From contig JACVCB010000005.1 in NCBI GenBank assembly GCA_016742255.1, positions 1-64,000 of the forward strand: 64,000 nucleotides of DNA. The letters are read 5' to 3'. This stretch comes from Leptospira sp. (lineage in GTDB: Bacteria > Spirochaetota > Leptospiria > Leptospirales > Leptospiraceae). How positions within the stretch are numbered: the stretch's first letter is position 1; each line of letters opens with the position of its first letter. The position numbers were made by a program, and so were the translations under genes. Positions 45,993 through 54,628 of the stretch are shown here, piece by piece. Below the pieces are notes generated by a model. The model saw only the letters and a list, made by a program, of their open reading frames with translations. It ran no database searches and was not told the DNA's origin.

Positions 45993-47541
45993 ATTGATTC
46001 CATATGTATTTTATTTTCTCTTTGCCTCTATTACAAACTTATACTCTGCGGAAGTGGAATTTTTTTTTCATCCCAACGAATTTTCTTTAGGAGAATTTGC
46101 AAAATTAGAAGTAAAAGCATATGGAGATAAACCTTTTCGAACCTTACAAACAAACGTTAAACGGAATGGCGTCAGAATACGATATGTAGGGAGTGGAACG
46201 GAAACTCAAATTGTAAATTTTAAAGTATCCAAATCGCAAATCATCAATTTTTACGTCGACACAGAACAAGAAGGAAACTTCCAATTGCCCGAAATAACAG
46301 TTGAGTACGCAGGCAAACAGTATTCTTCACCTCCTTTTGACTTCAAAGTCAGTAAAAAAACAAAAAATCCTCCAAATAGTTTTTTTAAGTCTTTCCCTTT
46401 TGATTTAGATGAACCAACGAGCGAAGAGAATCCCGAAGTATCCTTCCATACGAATAAGTCAGTATTTTACAAAGGTGAACCTATAGTTGGTTACTTTGTT
46501 TTGTACTATGATCAATATAGGCAACCTTTCCTGGAGAGAGATCCAAACCAATCCATCTCATTTCCATTTTTTCTTTCAGAAACTCTGAGGCAAGTGACAG
46601 TTCAAATCGAACCAGAAGTAGTAAGAAATAATTTACCTAAAAAAACTTTGGTGTTTGCAAAAGAAATTTATGGATTAACAGCACTTAGATCAGGGAGTTT
46701 CCTGTTAGGAAAAACTAAATTCATAACAGGTGATAGTTTACGTTTCAACTCACTCCAACAAACAATTGACACAAAACCTGCCAAGGTCATTGTTTTAGAC
46801 CTACCAAAAAATTCACCTCCGGATTTTAGTGGCGCGATTGGAAACTTCAAAATGTACATTCTGAATTCACCAAAACAAGTGTACGTCGGTGAAACTGCAT
46901 ACATAGAGATCATGATAGAAGGAGAAGGCGGTTTTGAAGGCATTACACCTATGGTCTTTTCTAACTCAAAGATACAATGTATCAACCATTCAAAGATAAA
47001 AAATTTCCAACAACTAGACTCGGGAGAATACGGTTTCCATTCAAAAGTAAAATTTCTCTACGCTTATCAAATTGAAAAAATTTCGAATGAAAAAGTGGAA
47101 CCTATCAAATTTAGTTTTTTCTCCCTTGCCGAAAAAAAATACAAAACAATCTCGATCAATTTCCCGGAATTCAAAATTTTACCGAAGCGAAAAATGGCAG
47201 AAGTAACTCCTCCAAAAAAAGAAAAAATGCAATTAGAATTACCTTTCTTCTCTTTAGTTTTACTTGCAGTTTTAGGAATCTTTGGTTACGTAGCACTTAA
47301 AAAGTATAAACTAAATGTGGAGACCAATTCTTTTGTTCGTATGGTTGAAAGTTTTGGCAGGAAACGAGATTTTTTCTTAACAGAACATTTAGAGAATCGG
47401 GGAGTGGCAAAATACGAATCCATATGGCTCACCGAATTGATCAGTAATCAAACTGATCCCTCCCATTTATACAAACAATTATCAAAAAAAGATCAAATAA
47501 TGGCATTACGCATTGCCAATACATTAAAACCAAAGGAGTAA
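45970..47541 (+). CDS. batD: BatD-family protein
   Basis: 523 residues: signal peptide (to about 27), a long beta-rich periplasmic portion with BatD repeats (SFHTNKSVFYKGEPIVGYFVL), one membrane helix (about 424-443) and a cytoplasmic C-terminal tail of about 80 residues. Normal partner of BatA/BatB. ATG lies within the batBC end. Stops three bases before htpG. Confidence 0.88.
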   Translation: MIMRNFGKLIPYVFYFLFASITNLYSAEVEFFFHPNEFSLGEFAKLEVKAYGDKPFRTLQTNVKRNGVRIRYVGSGTETQIVNFKVSKSQIINFYVDTEQEGNFQLPEITVEYAGKQYSSPPFDFKVSKKTKNPPNSFFKSFPFDLDEPTSEENPEVSFHTNKSVFYKGEPIVGYFVLYYDQYRQPFLERDPNQSISFPFFLSETLRQVTVQIEPEVVRNNLPKKTLVFAKEIYGLTALRSGSFLLGKTKFITGDSLRFNSLQQTIDTKPAKVIVLDLPKNSPPDFSGAIGNFKMYILNSPKQVYVGETAYIEIMIEGEGGFEGITPMVFSNSKIQCINHSKIKNFQQLDSGEYGFHSKVKFLYAYQIEKISNEKVEPIKFSFFSLAEKKYKTISINFPEFKILPKRKMAEVTPPKKEKMQLELPFFSLVLLAVLGIFGYVALKKYKLNVETNSFVRMVESFGRKRDFFLTEHLENRGVAKYESIWLTELISNQTDPSHLYKQLSKKDQIMALRIANTLKPKE

Positions 47542-47544
47542 CAT

Positions 47545-49377
47545 ATGTCAGCCGAAGAAAAAGGTAAAATCAGTGTCGAAACAGAAAACATTTTCCCAAT
47601 CATTAAAAAATGGCTCTATTCCGAAAAGGATATTTTCCTAAGGGAACTAGTTTCCAACGCAAGTGATGCAATCACCAAACTAAAAAAAGTCGCATTGACT
47701 GAAGAATTTGAAGGTGGAAGTGATTACCGCATCGACCTAAATTTTGATGTCGATAAACGAATTTTAACCATCGAAGACAATGGAATTGGTATGACCGTCG
47801 ATGAAGTAAAAAAATACATCAATCAAATTGCTTTTTCTGGTGCAACAGACTTCGCCAAACAATACCAAAACGCCGAAAATAAAGCAGAAATCATCGGCCA
47901 TTTCGGTCTGGGTTTTTATTCAAGTTTTATGGTATCAAAACAAGTAACCATTGAGACCAAATCATACAAATCCGGACAAGCGGCGGTTATGTGGTCTAGC
48001 GAATCAGGCACAGACTTCTCAATTACACCCATTGAAAGAGACAAAAGAGGTACAAAAATTTCTCTGTACTTGGACAGTGAATCAGGTGAATACCTTGATA
48101 AGTGGAAATTAAAGGAACTAATCAAAAAATACTGTGATTTTCTGCCCGTTTCAATCTTTGTCCAAGGCGAAAAGGCAAACAGAGAAAAACCACTTTGGTC
48201 CGAGGAACCTTCTAAATTGTCTCCAGAAGATTATAAAGATTTTTATTCTTACCTGTTTCCCTTTTCAGGAGAATCTTTATTCCACATCCACCTCAACGTG
48301 GATTACCCATTTCGCTTACAAGGAATCTTATACTTTCCAAAACTCACCCATGAATTAGAAGCTTCAAAAAACGGAATCAAACTTTTTTGCAATCATGTAT
48401 TTGTAAGCGATAACGCAAGTGAATTGATCCCCCAATTTTTGACCATCCTCAAAGGGACAATTGACATTCCTGACTTACCATTGAATGTCTCACGTTCCTA
48501 TTTACAAAACGATCCCCTCGTTAAAAAAATCTCAAACCATATCATTAAAAAAGTAGCAGACCGACTCATTGATGATTTTAAAAAGAATCGTGTAAAGTAT
48601 GAAGAGAACTGGAACGATATCTCTATCTTTGTGAAATATGGTGTGTTAACAGATGAAAAATTTTATGATTCAATGAAGGATCATATCATCTTTAAAAATT
48701 CCGAAAATGGGTTTTCAACAGTTTCTGAATATTGGGAAAAGAACAAAGAAAAGAACCAAAACAAAATCTTTTATGCAAATGAAACAGAAATGGGTTCTGT
48801 TTATATGGAACTCCTCAAATCACAAGGTCTGGAAGCCCTCCTAGTTGATTCGAAAATTGATTCTCACCTCATCCAACACTTAGAGGGCAAAAATCCTGAT
48901 TGGAAATTCCAAAGAGTGGATTCAGAAATTGCAGATCAAGTATTAGATAAAGAATCAAATACAGAAATTGTAAACGAATCCAATGAAACTGAATCCAATC
49001 GAATCACAAAACTATTCGAAGTTGCATTGCCGAAGGAGGGGGTTCAAGTCAAAGTAGAAGCACTAAAATCAGTAGATGTCCCAGGGGTTATTTTACTACC
49101 TGAATTTATGCGCAGAATGACGGAAATGAATTCTATGTTTAACAAAGAGGACACTAAATCAATGCTTAAGTCTCACACTTTGATGGTTAACTCAAAATCA
49201 CCTCTCGTAAAATCCGCCTTACAGGCGTTTGAGGGTGTAAACCCAGAGAAAGGTAAAAAATTGGCGCGTGTCATTTACGATTTATCTTTACTGTCTGCCA
49301 AAGTAATGGACGAAAAAGAAGTCTCAGAGTATACAAAAAGGACAACAGAATTTCTTCAGGAGATTTTTTCGACTTAG
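47545..49377 (+). CDS. htpG: Hsp90-family chaperone HtpG
   Basis: 610 residues. N-terminal ATP-binding GHKL domain ([44 protein letters not shown]), middle domain with [13 protein letters not shown], and a C-terminal dimerisation domain. Length normal for bacterial HtpG. Directly behind batD with GGAG before ATG, so it may be the last gene of the moxR-bat operon. Confidence 0.96.
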   Translation: MSAEEKGKISVETENIFPIIKKWLYSEKDIFLRELVSNASDAITKLKKVALTEEFEGGSDYRIDLNFDVDKRILTIEDNGIGMTVDEVKKYINQIAFSGATDFAKQYQNAENKAEIIGHFGLGFYSSFMVSKQVTIETKSYKSGQAAVMWSSESGTDFSITPIERDKRGTKISLYLDSESGEYLDKWKLKELIKKYCDFLPVSIFVQGEKANREKPLWSEEPSKLSPEDYKDFYSYLFPFSGESLFHIHLNVDYPFRLQGILYFPKLTHELEASKNGIKLFCNHVFVSDNASELIPQFLTILKGTIDIPDLPLNVSRSYLQNDPLVKKISNHIIKKVADRLIDDFKKNRVKYEENWNDISIFVKYGVLTDEKFYDSMKDHIIFKNSENGFSTVSEYWEKNKEKNQNKIFYANETEMGSVYMELLKSQGLEALLVDSKIDSHLIQHLEGKNPDWKFQRVDSEIADQVLDKESNTEIVNESNETESNRITKLFEVALPKEGVQVKVEALKSVDVPGVILLPEFMRRMTEMNSMFNKEDTKSMLKSHTLMVNSKSPLVKSALQAFEGVNPEKGKKLARVIYDLSLLSAKVMDEKEVSEYTKRTTEFLQEIFST

Positions 49378-49434
49378 GGTAAATTCCACTCATAAAGATT
49401 TGGCAACGATTCCTATCAATGGAATTGTTGCCAA

Positions 49435-51759
49435 GTGATCCAAATTTGTATTACAAGTCGACTCAGCTCCTTACCCATCGTGGTTGCCTACAAAAAAGGT
49501 TACTTCGAAGAATTTGGAGTCAAAGTTACACTTCACCTCAATACTCACCACAAAGCAATTTTACCTTTATTGGACGCGGGACGAGTGGAAGCAGGGGAAG
49601 TACCAACCATTGCATACTTACAAGACAGCTTTTTAAAAAAATCAAAACTCAAAAGAATCTATAGAGGAATTTATCTATACCATTCACCTCTATCTTTTTA
49701 TTCAAGATTTCAATTCAAACCAGAAGACTTAACTAGAAACAAAGCCTATATCCTTCCTGTTCCCCATATCAATTCCATCGAAAGATTATTTGCAGAAAAA
49801 TTCCTAGAAGAATATGCACCTAAAAATCCGGTAAAGGTGCGTTATATTGACACACCAGGATTTTTAGAAGAAAAAGAATTCTTAAAACCAAACTGCTTAG
49901 GGCTTGTATCTGATCCATTTTCAAGTCCTTTCCTCCGAAACTTCCAAGACTTTGCCAATAACTTAGAACTTCCTATATTGAAAAAGGACACGATTTATCC
50001 TTCCACCTTACTCGCATTTAGTGGTGATGCCATATTAAAAACTGGAAGAGAAGTATCAGGAGTATTGTTGGCTGTTAAAAAAGCCATCGATTTCCTTCAA
50101 AATGCAAACAAAGAATATCATGGTAATTTATGGGAAGACCTACAGCTTTCTCATTTTTACCCACACTTAAGAGTAGGAGAAACAAAAAACCTACTCACCG
50201 AACATCCGTTAATCCAAAAAGGAGTTTTTTCTTACCACGGCGATGAAACAACTCTTTTCCCATTACTAAAAGATGTTTATTTTCGCTTAATTCGAAGGGT
50301 CATCCAGCCAGAAGCAGTACAAGCTGCTCTAAACTTTGAAGAAATTTTATCAGCACTGGAACCTAAAAAAGTTTTCGATGTCAGAAAATTATCTAGTTTC
50401 CAAGAACCAACAAATGTTAAACTACATGCACCTTCACAAATCAATTACCGAAAATTAAATGCAGTTAGGCACTTAATTGTCGATGTCAATTCATTAGTTT
50501 TGGATATGTTACAAGGAAATTACAGCTCACGTCTCAATACCGACGAAACACTTCAATTGGACAACAGAGTCAAAGTACTCGTTAACTCAATGTTAGATTC
50601 TTTTAACGCCAAAATCGAGTTACAAAGAGAAGAAATCACCGAATTAGAAAATTTAATATCGATTTTGGAAATAAAATTAGATAGATCCGCTGTTGACTTA
50701 CAATACTCGGAAGAAAAATACCGTTACCTATTTGAATTTTCAAGAGAAGCGATTGCTTTAGTTGATGCTGACACAGGGAGTATCCTTGAAGCGAATAATC
50801 AATTCCGATCATTAACTGGATATACCAGAGGTGATATCACCAAAATGAATATCGAAGATATCATTATTGGAAACCAAGTATCCAACCAATTACGATTTGG
50901 ATCCGATTTATCCTCTGATACTATGTTATCACTTCCAGATGTTGAAATTTTAGTAAAAGATGGCTCCAAACTGGAAGTAGATATCAGTTTTACTTCCATA
51001 CTATTATCTCCAAAAAAGAGATACCAAGTTCAATTCCGGCCCAACTCCGAACGAAAAGAACAAGAAAGACTCCAACACGAATTTATCTCAAATGTAAGCC
51101 ACGAGTTACGTAGTCCGATGACGAATATTCGCGGATACTTGGAATTTTTTAAATCAGATTCATCTTTACCATTCAACAAAGAACATATCAATATGTTGGA
51201 AGTTATCGATAAAAACGCAAAAAGACTTAGTTTTCTAATCGAAAACCTACTAAAATTAACAACTTCGCGAGAAAAAGATAAAGAAGCTGAAGTGATAGAA
51301 ATTTTTGATCCAGTTCCTGTGATTGAAGATGTCATTCATATGAATTCACATCTTGCAAAAGGAAAACCAATTGAATGGGAACTTTCTTTGAAAAAAGGTC
51401 TTTTGATTCGTGGAATCAAATTCGAATTTTCGCAAATTATAACAAACTTATATGTCAATGCCCTGAAATACACTTTCAAAGGGAAAATTGGAATCTCGTT
51501 ACGCGACGCCAACGGGAAAGTGGAAATTATAGTTGAAGACACTGGAATTGGAATTGATCCCAACTACAAAAATCAAATCTTCGATCGATTTTTCCGAATC
51601 CCATCTACTGATAATAAAAAAATTGGTGGAACAGGTCTTGGACTTTCCATTGTTAAATCACTAGTAGAAAAGATGTCTGGAGAAATATTCGTTGAAAGCA
51701 CAATGGGTGAGGGAAGTAAATTCACCATTCACTTCCCAATCATCAATGGGAACGTTTAA
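49435..51759 (+). CDS. Soluble sensor histidine kinase with NMT1/SsuA-like ligand domain and PAS
   Basis: 774 residues, GTG start without a clear ribosome site. Residues about 1-260 look like a periplasmic-binding-protein domain of the NMT1/THI5/SsuA type (SSLPIVVAYKKGYFEEFGVKV, EVPTIAYLQDS), but there is no signal peptide or membrane helix in the protein. Then a coiled linker, a PAS domain (about 425-535, EEKYRYLFEFSREAIALVD), HisKA with H556 (SHELRSP) and an HATPase domain (DTGIGID, GTGLGLSIVKSL). A cytoplasmic kinase sensing a small molecule is the likely reading. Partner regulator not adjacent. Confidence 0.85.
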   Translation: MIQICITSRLSSLPIVVAYKKGYFEEFGVKVTLHLNTHHKAILPLLDAGRVEAGEVPTIAYLQDSFLKKSKLKRIYRGIYLYHSPLSFYSRFQFKPEDLTRNKAYILPVPHINSIERLFAEKFLEEYAPKNPVKVRYIDTPGFLEEKEFLKPNCLGLVSDPFSSPFLRNFQDFANNLELPILKKDTIYPSTLLAFSGDAILKTGREVSGVLLAVKKAIDFLQNANKEYHGNLWEDLQLSHFYPHLRVGETKNLLTEHPLIQKGVFSYHGDETTLFPLLKDVYFRLIRRVIQPEAVQAALNFEEILSALEPKKVFDVRKLSSFQEPTNVKLHAPSQINYRKLNAVRHLIVDVNSLVLDMLQGNYSSRLNTDETLQLDNRVKVLVNSMLDSFNAKIELQREEITELENLISILEIKLDRSAVDLQYSEEKYRYLFEFSREAIALVDADTGSILEANNQFRSLTGYTRGDITKMNIEDIIIGNQVSNQLRFGSDLSSDTMLSLPDVEILVKDGSKLEVDISFTSILLSPKKRYQVQFRPNSERKEQERLQHEFISNVSHELRSPMTNIRGYLEFFKSDSSLPFNKEHINMLEVIDKNAKRLSFLIENLLKLTTSREKDKEAEVIEIFDPVPVIEDVIHMNSHLAKGKPIEWELSLKKGLLIRGIKFEFSQIITNLYVNALKYTFKGKIGISLRDANGKVEIIVEDTGIGIDPNYKNQIFDRFFRIPSTDNKKIGGTGLGLSIVKSLVEKMSGEIFVESTMGEGSKFTIHFPIINGNV

Positions 51760-52549
51760 CCACCTTCTTCTTTTTAGGTGCAGCTTTTTTCTTTGGCGGA
51801 ATTTTTGTTTTTTGTTTTTCCGAAACAACGGGTTTGGAATTTAAATTAGAAGGGATGTTCTGTAACTCCAAATTCATTTTAGACAAAAGAACCGACAATT
51901 CCATCATTTCCCTTGTGCCCAGAAGTTGCATCATTGCCAATGCCTGGTTCATACCCAATTTTTTAAAGATTTCCAAAACATTCGAAACTCCAAAAAACTT
52001 GAGAAGGATCGGCAATTCTTCTAATCCTCTTTGTTTGATCCATTTTTTACAATCTGCCACAGAGAGTTCATTCACCAATTGTATGATTGGTTGTAGCTGA
52101 ATTTTATCAACTAGCCATAAAAAATCTCGCATAGGAATTTCTTTCAGCAAAGAGATCGACTTTTGAATTCCGAGTGATTTTAAAACTTCAACACTTGCTT
52201 CGGGACCTAATGTTTTTGCCAATAGTCCCACATCATGTGGAGGGATACTTTTAGATACAATGGCAAGATCTGCAATCGATAACGAATGAATGAAATAAAC
52301 CAAATCATCATCATCATTTTCACGAATCATCTCCACCAAAATTTTTTCAGGGATTTGATTCACTAACTCAACGACTGTTTCTTCACTCAATTTTTGAGTT
52401 AGAACAATGAGTCGTTCTTTTGGTACTTTTCCAGTAAGGGAAAGAAGTTTTTCGTATCCCAAATTTTTCAGTATTTGAAAGGACTTTTTTGGACCCAATT
52501 TTTCCAAATACTGATACACCGTTTGTATGGTAACGAGAACTTCTTTCAT
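51743..52549 (-). CDS. Helical repeat protein with lysine-rich tail
   Basis: 268 residues from the ATG at 52549 (TTGGGG precedes it); a TTG at 52570 is an alternative. Made of repeated helix pairs (LVYFIHSLSIADLAIVSKSIPPHDVGLLAKTL) that faintly resemble the MgtE-N/FliG-type superhelix. The last 30 residues are almost only Lys, Ala and Pro (PPKKKAAPKKKK), a histone-like tail. No known family is certain. Overlaps the kinase gene by 17 bases tail to tail. Confidence 0.65.
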   Translation of the reverse strand: MKEVLVTIQTVYQYLEKLGPKKSFQILKNLGYEKLLSLTGKVPKERLIVLTQKLSEETVVELVNQIPEKILVEMIRENDDDDLVYFIHSLSIADLAIVSKSIPPHDVGLLAKTLGPEASVEVLKSLGIQKSISLLKEIPMRDFLWLVDKIQLQPIIQLVNELSVADCKKWIKQRGLEELPILLKFFGVSNVLEIFKKLGMNQALAMMQLLGTREMMELSVLLSKMNLELQNIPSNLNSKPVVSEKQKTKIPPKKKAAPKKKKVVKRSH

Positions 52550-52640
52550 TTGCCCCAACTTTGGATACAAACTGTCAGAATCTTGTTAAAATTCCAGAGA
52601 AATTCCTTTCAAAATCTATTAATTTTTACAAAATGGGAGT

Positions 52641-53804
52641 GTGAAACCGCGGCAACTCTGGATTATCATGTTTTTTTTCATTTTGGGAGTAATGGGGATC
52701 ATTCAATTTAAAATATCTCCCTACAACCATTCACTGTCTGCATTAATTGGGCTTTGGGAAGGATTTTATGAAATCAATCCAAACTTAGTCGATCCAAATT
52801 TTGTCGTATATAAATCAGGCGGATATGATGGACAATTTTTTTACTTACTCGCAAAAGATTTGTTTAACGATTCAGATTGGAACTTAATTGTAGATAGTTA
52901 TTATTTCCGTTACCATAGAATCGGATTATCTCTCATTTCTGGATATGTTTCTCATTTATTAGGTAGCGAACATTATCCGATCATTACCCTTGCGATTTTA
53001 TTTTCGACATTTTTATTTTCTGTTTATTGTTTATACCAATTACTTCCCGAAAAATCAAAATGGCTAGTTTTGTTTTATATCCTCTCTCCCTATTCCCTAA
53101 ATTCCAATTTATTATTAGTTGCTGATTCTTTTTTTGTGAGTTTAGCAATCATTAGTTATTATTTTTATACAAAAAATAACTTAGGTCTTTCGTTTCTATT
53201 TTTCCTGATCACAGTCTTCACAAGAGAGCTGGGGGTTTTATTTTTAGCTCCGATTGTATTGGGAGCCATGTACCATAAACGATGGAAAGAAGTAATTCTG
53301 TTTTCCTTACCAGGTATTTTGTTTTTGGGTTTTTTATATTTCGGATGGAAAAACTCCCCAAATCATTTAGGGACAAACCCACTTGGTTTCAAAGATATGA
53401 CTGATGTTCCTTTATTTGGATTTGTAAAAAGTTTTTTTGACCATAACCAATTTCAATTCAAACTAAAGGAATTCCCCAAACTACTTTTCCTAGTTTCGTT
53501 TTTAAGTATGATTATGATATCGATTTCATCTATCAGAAACTCATTTCAAAAGGATCTAAACTTACTTGTTCCTATCCTTGGAAGCTTATTTGTCATAACC
53601 ATTGCAGAAGAGGGGTACTGGAGGTCTTTTGATAATCTAAGCAGAATGTTTACACTCATTTTACCTTTCAGTTTACTTCTAGAAGGAGTAAATAAAAAAC
53701 TAAGTTTTAAAATCTTTCTTAGCACCTCGCTTACTTTGTTTTTCTTTTTACTAATTCGAATTTTTTTCATCACACCAACAAAGGAATATTTTTTAGCATT
53801 ATGA
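52641..53804 (+). CDS. Polytopic membrane protein, possible GT-C type
   Basis: 387 residues, about ten membrane segments. GTG start with GGGAGT in front. SGGYDGQFFYLLA is the D-G-Q-x-F-Y motif seen in one family of membrane proteins linked to sugar or lipid modification. Overlaps mqnD by four bases. Confidence 0.6.
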   Translation: MKPRQLWIIMFFFILGVMGIIQFKISPYNHSLSALIGLWEGFYEINPNLVDPNFVVYKSGGYDGQFFYLLAKDLFNDSDWNLIVDSYYFRYHRIGLSLISGYVSHLLGSEHYPIITLAILFSTFLFSVYCLYQLLPEKSKWLVLFYILSPYSLNSNLLLVADSFFVSLAIISYYFYTKNNLGLSFLFFLITVFTRELGVLFLAPIVLGAMYHKRWKEVILFSLPGILFLGFLYFGWKNSPNHLGTNPLGFKDMTDVPLFGFVKSFFDHNQFQFKLKEFPKLLFLVSFLSMIMISISSIRNSFQKDLNLLVPILGSLFVITIAEEGYWRSFDNLSRMFTLILPFSLLLEGVNKKLSFKIFLSTSLTLFFFLLIRIFFITPTKEYFLAL

Positions 53805-54628
53805 TTTCACTTGCTTATTCACCTTGCCCAAATGACACTTTTCTCTTTTATCACCTGATTCATAACACAGGTTATCCAGTCAAAGAAGAACTTTACGATG
53901 TTGAAAACTTAAATGAATTTGCATTTGAAGGTAAATTCCCGGTAACCAAACTTTCGTTTGCTGCTTTTTTCCACATCATTGATAAATACATATTATTGGA
54001 AACAGGTTCTGCTTTAGGACGTGGTTGTGGCCCACTTCTCGTCAGAAAAAAAAATACAAACACCAACTTAGAAAATTGCAAATCTCTGTATATCCCAGGA
54101 CAATTGACTACCGCCAATTTGTTATTATCCCTTTATACAAATGGCACACATAAACCAACCGCACTTCGTTATGATGAAATCATTCCGAAACTTTTAACGG
54201 AAGAAAATAGTTTAGGAGTGATCATTCACGAAGAAAGGTTTACATACGAAGAAAGAGGACTAGAAAAGGTGGTTGATCTTGGAGAATGGTGGGAATCATC
54301 TACAGGATACCCAATTCCTCTAGGTGCTATTGCCATCAGAAGGGACATCCCAAGAGAAGAAGCACTCAAATTCCAATCGGAACTTCAAAAAAGCCTAAGA
54401 GATGCTTACCAAGAACCAAAAGAAATGATGGATTACATCAAGGAAAACTCTCAGAATAAAGAAGATTCCGTGATCAAGGCTCATATCAATTTATATGTAA
54501 ACGAATTTACAAAATCACTGGGAAAAGAAGGACACGATGCTGTAACTTATCTTTTCCAAAGGGCGATTGAGGCAGGATTTATCAATAAACCTACCTCAAA
54601 TCTATCGCTGTTTTTAGGAGAAAGTTAA
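53801..54628 (+). CDS. mqnD: 1,4-dihydroxy-6-naphthoate synthase (futalosine menaquinone pathway)
   Basis: 275 residues, SBP-like fold. SPCPNDTFLFYHL at residues 6-18 is the MqnD signature, with KLSFAAFF and PIPLGAIAIRRD further on. Converts cyclic dehypoxanthine futalosine to dihydroxynaphthoate. Indicates the futalosine route to menaquinone, which feeds NDH-2 and cbb3. Overlaps the opposing 54614 gene by 15 bases. Confidence 0.93.
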   Translation: MISLAYSPCPNDTFLFYHLIHNTGYPVKEELYDVENLNEFAFEGKFPVTKLSFAAFFHIIDKYILLETGSALGRGCGPLLVRKKNTNTNLENCKSLYIPGQLTTANLLLSLYTNGTHKPTALRYDEIIPKLLTEENSLGVIIHEERFTYEERGLEKVVDLGEWWESSTGYPIPLGAIAIRRDIPREEALKFQSELQKSLRDAYQEPKEMMDYIKENSQNKEDSVIKAHINLYVNEFTKSLGKEGHDAVTYLFQRAIEAGFINKPTSNLSLFLGES

